Below are positions 1-6,467 of a stretch of DNA of 46,706 nucleotides, piece after piece. Position numbers and translations under genes: made by a program. Position 1 is the stretch's first letter. Each line of letters starts with the position of its first letter. The DNA comes from Rhodoferax sp. (lineage in GTDB: Bacteria > Pseudomonadota > Gammaproteobacteria > Burkholderiales > Burkholderiaceae_C): NCBI GenBank assembly GCA_011391545.1, contig JAABQI010000262.1:1-46706 (forward strand), in the 5' to 3' direction. The notes below the pieces were generated by a model. The model was not told the origin of the DNA, searched no databases, and saw only the letters and a program-made list of their open reading frames with translations.

Positions 1-1187
1 AGGCTGGCCAAACCCGACACCAACACCGCCAGCACCAGCACTCCGAGCACTTCGGTGGCGGCCAGGGTGGGGCGCAGCGTGATCTGCTCCCGACCAAAGC
101 TGAAGATGATCGGCCAGACGTTGAGTGCCGCCACCACGGCGTAGCTCAGGGCGATACCCGCCAGTGCACCAGCCAGCCCGAGCAGCAGGCCCTCGCTCAA
201 AAAGATGGCCATCAGCTTGCGCGGCTGGGTGCCAATGGCCGCCAGCGTGCCAATCTCGCGAATGCGTTCATAAACCGCCATCAGCATCACGTTCATCACA
301 CTCACCAGCACAATGGCCACCAGCATGATGCGGATGAAAAAGGTCATCAAGTCGATCATTTTGACGATGTTGGCAAACGGTGACAGTTCTGCCCAGGTGT
401 GCAATTCGGTGGCGGGCTTGTCTTCCTTGTTGCGGATGGTGTCAAGGGCCGTGTTCAGGCGCTGCTGTGTGGTCGGCAGGGCACTGATGTTTTTCAGCCG
501 CACGGCGACCTCCATCACTTCTTCCTTGTCCATGCGCAGCAGCTCGCGGGCATCCTTGATGTCAATGTAACCGTCGCGCCCGCCGGGGCCGGTGATGCCC
601 TCCAGAATGCCGCCCACGACAAAAGTCTTTCCGTTGACCGAGCCCGAGGCGTTGGTGGCCACCAGCACCACCGAGTCACCCAGCTTGACCTTCATGCCGC
701 GCGCCAGCAGTGCCGGCACCAGCACCTTGCCGGGCTCCACCAGGGGCCCGGTCTTGTTGCCCTCGCTGATGCGCTGGCGCAGCGCCGGCACGGCGGCGTC
801 TTCGGCGGCCGCGTCGACACCGTTGAGGCGGATGCTGCTGTTCTCGGTGAAGTTGCTGAACATGGCACCGAGCTTGACACGCTTGGAATAAGCCAGCACG
901 GCCGGGTCAGCCTTGAGGGCGTCCTCAATCAGCCCAACCGCGCGGGGCTGCAGACTCATGGTCAGCGGCAGGTTGTCCATGGACGCGGTGTAGCCCTTGC
1001 GGTGGACCTGCAAGTGGCCCAGCATGCTGTCGGTGATCGAGCCCACCATGGTTTGCTTGAAGGATCCGGCGGCGGCCACGAACAACAGCAGCGCCACCAC
1101 ACCCAGCGTAATGAGCAAGGCCGTCAGCAGGGTACGGCGCTGGTAGCGCAACAGGTTGCGCATGGCGAGTTTCAGGGTAGAGCTCAT
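1..1187 (-). CDS. ABC transporter permease, FtsX/MacB/LolC type (3' end cut by window)
   Basis: Inner-membrane permease of an ABC exporter of the MacB/LolCE class. Reading the minus strand from the ATG at 1187 gives an uninterrupted frame to base 1, so the gene runs off the left edge and about 395 residues are visible. It begins [18 protein letters not shown], followed by a hydrophobic helix (about residues 20-42) and a periplasmic MacB_PCD-like domain. Two membrane segments follow; the first is rich in V, M and L, and the linker YERIREIGTLAAIG is typical of FtsX-domain proteins. The ATG overlaps the stop of the upstream ATPase gene (ATGA), which indicates translational coupling. The substrate is unknown; lipoprotein, lipid or peptide export are all possible. 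The family call is firm and the subclass is inferred. Confidence 0.85.
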   Translation of the reverse strand, partial: MSSTLKLAMRNLLRYQRRTLLTALLITLGVVALLLFVAAAGSFKQTMVGSITDSMLGHLQVHRKGYTASMDNLPLTMSLQPRAVGLIEDALKADPAVLAYSKRVKLGAMFSNFTENSSIRLNGVDAAAEDAAVPALRQRISEGNKTGPLVEPGKVLVPALLARGMKVKLGDSVVLVATNASGSVNGKTFVVGGILEGITGPGGRDGYIDIKDARELLRMDKEEVMEVAVRLKNISALPTTQQRLNTALDTIRNKEDKPATELHTWAELSPFANIVKMIDLMTFFIRIMLVAIVLVSVMNVMLMAVYERIREIGTLAAIGTQPRKLMAIFLSEGLLLGLAGALAGIALSYAVVAALNVWPIIFSFGREQITLRPTLAATEVLGVLVLAVLVSGLAS

Positions 1188-1873
1188 GGCGCAACTCCTT
1201 GGGTGAGCAGGCGACCGTCTTCAAGCGTGAAGATTTGTTCGGCCTCCTGCATGATCTTGGGGTCGTGGGTGGAAAAAATGAAACTGGTGCCAAAGTCGTC
1301 GCGCATGGCCTTCATCAGGTTGAGCACCTTGTAGGCGGTGTCATGGTCGAGGTTGGCGGTGGGCTCGTCGGCCAGCACCAGTTTGGGTTGGCCAACCAAG
1401 GCGCGTGCCACTGCCACGCGTTGCTTTTGCCCGCCCGAGAGCTGGTCCGGGCGCTTGTGCGCCTGATCTGTCATGCCCACAGCGGCGATCATCTTGTTGA
1501 CCTGCTCGCGGCGCTTGGCCTCGCTCCAGCCGCGCACCATCAGCAATGGGTATTCGATGTTTTCATAGGCGCTGAGCACCGGCACCAAGTTGAAGTCCTG
1601 AAACACAAAACCAAGGTTCTCGCCCCGAAAGGTGGCGGCGGCGCTGCGCGACAGCGTGCTGATGTCGGTGCCATGCACCAGCAGCGTGCCGCTGCTGGGA
1701 TGGTCCAAGCAGCCGATCAGATTGAGCAGTGTGGACTTGCCACTGCCCGAGGGGCCGACAAAGGCGGCAAAAGCGCCCTCCCCGATCTCGAAGCTGAGGC
1801 CCCTGAGGGCAGGCACCTCCTGATCGCCGACAGAATAGTTTTTTGTGACATTTTTCGCTTGTATCAAGGCCAT
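1184..1873 (-). CDS. ABC transporter ATP-binding protein, LolD/MacB type
   Basis: Cytoplasmic ATPase partner of the FtsX-like permease that follows it. The 229-residue protein has Walker A (GPSGSGKST), a Q-loop (FVFQDFNL), the ABC signature (LSGGQKQR), Walker B ([12 protein letters not shown]) and a switch histidine (FSTHD), so all catalytic parts are present. The start at 1873 (MALIQAKNV) is preceded by GGAG at a good distance. An in-frame start seven codons further upstream has weaker support. The stop overlaps the permease ATG. The LolD/MacB/FtsE subclass is judged from length and signature context. The transported substrate cannot be read from the sequence. Confidence 0.88.
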   Translation of the reverse strand: MALIQAKNVTKNYSVGDQEVPALRGLSFEIGEGAFAAFVGPSGSGKSTLLNLIGCLDHPSSGTLLVHGTDISTLSRSAAATFRGENLGFVFQDFNLVPVLSAYENIEYPLLMVRGWSEAKRREQVNKMIAAVGMTDQAHKRPDQLSGGQKQRVAVARALVGQPKLVLADEPTANLDHDTAYKVLNLMKAMRDDFGTSFIFSTHDPKIMQEAEQIFTLEDGRLLTQGVAP

Positions 1874-2019
1874 GTTTTTCTCCGGCTCAACCACCCGTCA
1901 AGGAACGATTGCAGGGTCAACCACTCGACCCTGAAATTTTCCTCATCGGGGCACGGATCGAGTTCTGCCCCGAGCACAATTTAACCCCTGACGCGTCAAC
2001 GCCATGTTGATGAAATCGA

Positions 2020-2405
2020 CTATTTTGTAAGGCTGGCGTGAAGAACAATGAACCAGCGGGCTACCGGGTCTCGGCGCACGCGGGCGTGGGCCACCACAAA
2101 CTCCGCAATGGATGGCACATCGGACAAGTCCTGCTGGGTCAAGCCCGGTGTCACGGCGACCTGAGCCGGTGAACCCGGCGTGTCGCTGGCAATGGCCTCA
2201 ATGCCGGGCCACTGTGGCCAGAGTGTGTCTTTGCCTTAAGGGGTTCGCCACACTTCCAGCTTGGAAAAATTGCCGTTCTTGAAGCCGTCAATCAGCACCA
2301 GATCGCTTGCTGCAGTTGCAGGCACCAAGCGTTCCAGCAGTGTGGCCTAGCCCATGCCGCGATCTCCGGCATGGGCAAATATCCTCACAGCGCCCTGCTG
2401 ACGGA
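2020..2405 (-). pseudogene. Decayed mobB (molybdopterin-guanine dinucleotide biosynthesis protein B)
   Basis: No open frame covers this stretch, but the minus strand reads through two stops as the C-terminal half of a MobB protein. The pieces are DLVLIDGFKNGNFSKLEVWR, then after a TAA (2236-2238) IEAIASDTPG, and finally a tail like LSDVPSIAEFVVAHA. A TAG at 2347-2349 interrupts it further upstream. The intact MobB at 40837-41370 has the matching blocks DWVLVEGFKDSDLLKIEVWR and FITAIATDSPD. The P-loop half is missing: the remnant begins at the stop of the multiheme cytochrome gene. It is probably a second, module-linked mobB lost by truncation and nonsense mutations, now redundant with the intact copy. 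Confidence 0.75.
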
Positions 2406-4415
2406 TCAGAATTGTGAGAAGAACCCGATACCCACCAGCGTCAGCAAGATCAGGCCGCAGGCGATCAGGACAAATCCCAAGACCCGTGAGGCAGCCATCT
2501 TGCCGGGTGACGGTGGATCCACCAGATACTTCTCGAGCTCTCCGCTTGCCACCAGGCGCTCGTACTCCTTGGCATGCTCATGCTTGAAGTCTTCCAGCGA
2601 GAACGTGCCAGTGAACATCACCACATCCAGCGGGAACTTGTCGGGCCGGAAATGGTTGTTGAAGAAGTGCACGGTGAACAGGAACACCACCGCCAGGAAC
2701 GCCTCTTCACCGTGGAAGATGGCCGCCACGTTGAACACCCAACCCGGCAGGAAGGAGCCGAAGAAGTTGGAGAACCACATGATCAAACCGCTCACACCAA
2801 TGATCGTCACCCCCCAGAACGGTGCCCAGTAGTCAAACTTCTCCCAGTAGGTCCAGCGGTCAAACTTGGGACGCGGACCCATGCCGAAGAACCACTTGAA
2901 CATGGCGATCATGTCCTTGCCGTCCTGCAGGTTGGGCACCAGCGAATCCGGACCGAAGAACTTGAAGGTGCTCCAGTTCTTGGCAATGCGCCAGGTGATG
3001 TAGAACAGGTGCCAGAAGAAGACACCGGCAAAGATCACCGCACTCACCCTGTGGATCAGGCCGGCCGTGTGCGGGCCACCGAGCATTGTCATGAGCGGCA
3101 CAGCCCACGGCGATGCCGGATAGAACAACGGAATGCCGGTCAAGGTCAGGATCATCAGGCTCAAGGCAAATGTGATGTGGGCCAGGCGCCAGATCGGACT
3201 GAAGCGACGCACGTGTTTGCCTTGCAGATTGACGGGCAGCGCGTCCACCTTGATGTGCGGTTGCGTCTTGCGCAGTTGGCGCTCCTTGTATTCACGGAAG
3301 AACCACAGCAGCGTGTGCAACCAGAAGAAACCAAAGGTCCCCACCAGCAGCTGAATCATGATCTGCCAGGCCACCCAGATTTGCGGGTATTTGTTGAAGT
3401 CGCCGCCATGACCATGCGGCTGGAACGAGCTGAAGCCAGCCGGTGCCAGAGCCAGGTCTTCCTTGCCGCTGTGGCAGGTCTGGCAGGTCTTGAGGCGGTT
3501 GTCGATATGCACCATGGATTTGGGGTCGTCGGTCTTCAACACCTTGTGGCTGCCATGGCAGTCGTAACACTTGGCCGTGTAGGCATAGCCCAGGGTGCTG
3601 ATCTTGCCATGGTAGGTGGCCATGTAGGTTTGCAGATTCTCTTCATGGCAGGTGCCACACTGCTGGGTCACGGCCAGTTTGAACGGGTCTCCAGAGGAGT
3701 TGGTGATGCTGTGCGAACCGTGGCAATCCGAGCAGACGGCAGCCTTGGGGTTGTTCTTTTCGAGCACTTCCTTGCCGTGAACCGAGCCGGCGTAGTCGTC
3801 GAGTTGGTCTTCATGACAGGTGCCGCAATTGTTGGAGATCCCCAGGCGCCACTGGTCGTACTGCGGCGTGTCTTTGGCTGGCACATTGAAGCTGTGCGTG
3901 TCGTGGCAGTTGTCACACGAGGCATTGGGTATGGTTGGGTCGTCCGCATTCGGCCGCGCATGGAACGATGCTTTGTAGGCCTCGATGTTCTTGGCGACCA
4001 GTTCAAGCCTGGGCTTGTCTTTGGCGCTGCCCGATTTTTGGGCTTCGTCCCAAAGATTTTGGTGGCAGCCTGCGCAATCGACCTTCGCGAGCTTCAGCGC
4101 CGGGTCTTTGGCATGGGCGTTGGCATTCTCTGCGTTGTCCTTGATGTCCGCGTGGCAGGCCACGCAGGTCATTTTGGCGTGCACGCTTTGGCCAAATTTG
4201 TCCGGCATGACCGCAAGCAATTCACGCGCCTCACCGTCGCTTCCTGGCACTTCAAGCTTGCCCTTCTTGCCATCGTGGCAACTCAGGCAGGAGGCATTGT
4301 CCAGCTGAGCGGGTGCAGCTTCAGCCGCCGGGCTGGCCGCAAGCGCCGGCAAGCTCAGGCAGGCGCCCAGCAGCCAGGCTAGCCCGCCCAAAAGAAGTGA
4401 GGATTTGAGTCGCAT
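2406..4415 (-). CDS. Nine-heme cytochrome c / membrane cytochrome b fusion, CbcL-like quinone oxidoreductase
   Basis: The 669-residue protein has a Sec signal peptide (cleaved near residue 27, ALA-AS) and a periplasmic region with nine CXXCH motifs starting at residues 43, 84, 114, 167, 197, 228, 253, 283 and 311. From about residue 346 there are six hydrophobic helices with histidines placed as in the HydC/FdnI (cytochrome b561) family, for example in LIHRVSAVIFAG and in VHFFNNHF. Nine c hemes plus an FdnI-like domain is the architecture of Geobacter CbcL, an inner-membrane quinol oxidoreductase used in metal respiration. Here it follows a molybdoenzyme operon with no NrfD-type anchor, so it is the best candidate for the quinone-linked module. 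A terminator lies between it and the cytochrome c gene upstream. No strong ribosome site is visible before the ATG, but the signal peptide fixes the start. Function is inferred from architecture and context. Confidence 0.85.
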   Translation of the reverse strand: MRLKSSLLLGGLAWLLGACLSLPALAASPAAEAAPAQLDNASCLSCHDGKKGKLEVPGSDGEARELLAVMPDKFGQSVHAKMTCVACHADIKDNAENANAHAKDPALKLAKVDCAGCHQNLWDEAQKSGSAKDKPRLELVAKNIEAYKASFHARPNADDPTIPNASCDNCHDTHSFNVPAKDTPQYDQWRLGISNNCGTCHEDQLDDYAGSVHGKEVLEKNNPKAAVCSDCHGSHSITNSSGDPFKLAVTQQCGTCHEENLQTYMATYHGKISTLGYAYTAKCYDCHGSHKVLKTDDPKSMVHIDNRLKTCQTCHSGKEDLALAPAGFSSFQPHGHGGDFNKYPQIWVAWQIMIQLLVGTFGFFWLHTLLWFFREYKERQLRKTQPHIKVDALPVNLQGKHVRRFSPIWRLAHITFALSLMILTLTGIPLFYPASPWAVPLMTMLGGPHTAGLIHRVSAVIFAGVFFWHLFYITWRIAKNWSTFKFFGPDSLVPNLQDGKDMIAMFKWFFGMGPRPKFDRWTYWEKFDYWAPFWGVTIIGVSGLIMWFSNFFGSFLPGWVFNVAAIFHGEEAFLAVVFLFTVHFFNNHFRPDKFPLDVVMFTGTFSLEDFKHEHAKEYERLVASGELEKYLVDPPSPGKMAASRVLGFVLIACGLILLTLVGIGFFSQF

Positions 4416-4433
4416 GATTCAATACTGATGAAC

Positions 4434-4470
4434 AAAAAAAATGGCCACGGTCTGTAAGGACTGTGGCCAC
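4434..4470 (-). terminator. Rho-independent terminator after the small cytochrome c gene
   Basis: On the minus strand a hairpin with a 7-bp arm (GTGGCCA / TGGCCAC), one mismatch and three further inner pairs is followed by eight T residues. It lies 24 bases after the cytochrome c stop and 18 bases before the start of the nine-heme cytochrome gene, so it would reduce read-through into that gene. Confidence 0.75.
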
Positions 4471-4494
4471 GAGTTTGGCGAAATAAACGCTGAA

Positions 4495-4839
4495 TTACTG
4501 AGCCAGGATCCAGTCAGCCAGGTTTTTCAGCTCTTTGGCGTCTTTGGTGTCAACGACTTTGTGCTTCTCTTCAGTGCCATCGGCCAGTTTGACCATGGGG
4601 CCAGTCGTAAAGTTGGTCACAAGCTTTTCCTCACCGTCAGCTTTGCCCTTGTATTTGGCGGCAATTTTCTTCAGCGACGGGCCTTTTTTGGTCTTGTCAA
4701 CGGCATGGCACTTGGTGCAGTCGTTGGCTTTCATCAGGGCTTTTGCTGCTTCTTCATCTGGCGCAGCGTGCGCGGGTGTCAGGCAGGCGAGAGCCAGCAC
4801 AGCGGATGCACTGGCGAGGGCGAGAGAAGATTTGAACAT
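4495..4839 (-). CDS. Small periplasmic class I cytochrome c (c551/c552 type)
   Basis: The 114-residue precursor has a clear signal peptide (cleavage near AHA-AP, residues 24-26) and one heme site, CTKCH. A later Met in the segment TTGPMVKLADG may be the distal heme ligand, as in small class I cytochromes c. The gene is preceded by AGGAG. It stands between the chaperone gene and the nine-heme cytochrome gene and ends in a strong terminator. The likely role is a soluble electron carrier between the molybdoenzyme and the membrane cytochrome or another partner. The heme site and export are seen directly; the partner is inferred. Confidence 0.88.
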   Translation of the reverse strand: MFKSSLALASASAVLALACLTPAHAAPDEEAAKALMKANDCTKCHAVDKTKKGPSLKKIAAKYKGKADGEEKLVTNFTTGPMVKLADGTEEKHKVVDTKDAKELKNLADWILAQ

Positions 4840-4895
4840 TGTTTAACTCCTGAAGTGAAATGGGTAGCACGCGAAAAAATATTTCGAAGAAACAC

Positions 4896-5573
4896 TTAAT
4901 TGAGAATCATTCTAGCGCCTGGGGAGTTCGAGTGCGATTGATATAGATCAAACGAACCCGATTCCATCTGAAGCAAGCGTTCCGTGAATTCGGCCAATTC
5001 GCGATAGAAGGCAGTTTCTGCTCCCTCTTTGATCGCAGCGGCAAACGGGCTGATCCAGGCACCCAGATGTTCGCCAAGAAAACGCCTGCGCAGTTGGTCG
5101 ATGGCGGCCAGTTCATCCGCTTTGCCAGCAGCCTGAGCCCGGTTGCTGTGGAACGTGAGCAGGTACAAAAACTCCAGTTCCACGGCCACATGGTCAGGCA
5201 ATTCCCGGAACTCCGGGTCGACCTCAAAACCACCTTCACTGTACAACTCCAGAACGGCCGGGGGTGGATTGTCATCGGTCGCAACGGGCGGATTCAACCA
5301 TGACGCGCCGTATGGATTGGCGAGAGCTTCAATCGGGCCAAGAAAAAGCCGCGTGTAGTCCACCAGCAAGGTCTGCAAGTCCTGCGCGGCAAACGCCTCC
5401 CCCAGTCTGCGTGCCGGCTCGACAAGATCCGGGTGAACCTTGCTGGCAGCCAGTCTGATGGAGTCAAACAGCTTTTCCTCTGCAAATTCTGGTGCCGGTT
5501 CGTAAAAGCAGGCGGACAAAAACCGAAACAAGTCCTCTTTTGCACTGGCTTTGTCAGGCTCGAATTCGGACAT
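4896..5573 (-). CDS. TorD/DmsD-family redox enzyme maturation chaperone
   Basis: Cytoplasmic chaperone expected to bind the Tat signal and help insert the molybdenum cofactor into the catalytic subunit encoded two genes upstream. The 225-residue protein is all-helical in character and carries the family motif as ELPDHVAVELEFL near residue 135, plus the early DYTRLFLGP segment. The ATG at 5573 (MSEFEPDK) has AAGGAG at the right distance, so I prefer it to an upstream in-frame start that overlaps the ferredoxin gene. It occupies the ArrD/ArxD position in known arsenate/arsenite operons. The family is clear; its specific client is inferred from gene order. Confidence 0.88.
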   Translation of the reverse strand: MSEFEPDKASAKEDLFRFLSACFYEPAPEFAEEKLFDSIRLAASKVHPDLVEPARRLGEAFAAQDLQTLLVDYTRLFLGPIEALANPYGASWLNPPVATDDNPPPAVLELYSEGGFEVDPEFRELPDHVAVELEFLYLLTFHSNRAQAAGKADELAAIDQLRRRFLGEHLGAWISPFAAAIKEGAETAFYRELAEFTERLLQMESGSFDLYQSHSNSPGARMILN

Positions 5574-5641
5574 TGGTTCTCCTTGGACGCAAAAAGAGGA
5601 ATCTGCACAACGGGCGCCCATGGAAACTGAAGGCGTCCCCA

Positions 5642-6439
5642 TCAGACGCGAGGGCTGTATTTTCCAATGTAATGTACATTGGGTTTGGTGCCTTTTTCTT
5701 CCTGCAGACGGAATGATTTTTCCAGCCTCAGGATTTGCGCAATTTCTGTGTTCGGGTCATCCTGGTCTCCAAAAATGCGCGCCTTGGCCGGGCACACTTC
5801 GACACAGGCGGGCTGCAGGCCATTGAGCACGCGGTGGTAGCAGAAGGTGCACTTCTCGACCACATCGTCCTTGCGCACCGGTTGCAGGTCGCCGCCTTTC
5901 CAGGCGTTCAACATGGGTGGTGTTGCACCCGCCAGGGCCGAGACCTCGGCACCGGAAGTCGTGCACCCCGGGATGGCCGAGGTTTTGTCGGCCCAACGCG
6001 GCTGGGTGTTTTCGTCCATGGCGTTGAAGCTGATGACACTGTAACTGCCACCTTCCAGGCTTGAAGCGTCGAGATTTTCGTGGCTGTAAGGGCAGTTGGT
6101 CTGGCATTCCCGGCACCCGACACACAAATCGGGGTTGTGCATGGTGATGCCCTCGGGCGTCTTGTACAGGGCCCTGTAAGGTTTGCCAGGACCTGCTTTT
6201 TCCGGATTGCCCGGGCACTTCGTGACGCAAGGTGCATCGGTACAGTGATTGCACAGCACCGGCATGACAAAGTGCTTCGTGTTGGGAAACGTTCCTTCGG
6301 TGTGCATCAGGAAATCGGCCCAGTTGAAGCTTTGTCCATCAGCGCGGTCGCGGGTGTTGTTTTCTGCTTTGCAGGCAAAGGCGCAAGCACCGCAGCCGTT
6401 GCATTTTGCGAGGTCGATGACCATTCCAAGTCTTGACAT
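5642..6439 (-). CDS. Four-cluster [4Fe-4S] ferredoxin subunit of molybdoenzyme (ArrB/ArxB/PsrB type)
   Basis: Electron-transfer subunit that pairs with the catalytic subunit encoded just upstream (28-base gap). The 265-residue protein has four Cys groups: CNGCGACAFACK near the N terminus, CNHCTDAPCVTKCP, CVGCRECQTNCP, and the split group CTFCYHRV...CVEVCP. These match the four [4Fe-4S] clusters of the DmsB/PsrB family. There is no signal peptide, so it is probably carried across the membrane by the Tat signal of its partner, as is usual for the family. AGGAG precedes the ATG. The assignment is firm for the family; the Arr/Arx class follows from the partner. Confidence 0.9.
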   Translation of the reverse strand: MSRLGMVIDLAKCNGCGACAFACKAENNTRDRADGQSFNWADFLMHTEGTFPNTKHFVMPVLCNHCTDAPCVTKCPGNPEKAGPGKPYRALYKTPEGITMHNPDLCVGCRECQTNCPYSHENLDASSLEGGSYSVISFNAMDENTQPRWADKTSAIPGCTTSGAEVSALAGATPPMLNAWKGGDLQPVRKDDVVEKCTFCYHRVLNGLQPACVEVCPAKARIFGDQDDPNTEIAQILRLEKSFRLQEEKGTKPNVHYIGKYSPRV

Positions 6440-6467
6440 GATTTGCTCCTAAATTGTTGCTCGGCGA

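Noticed and set aside
2574-4382. A 602-codon plus-strand frame opposite the nine-heme cytochrome gene
   Set aside because: The opposite strand has a signal peptide, nine CXXCH motifs and membrane helices, so this is an antisense shadow.
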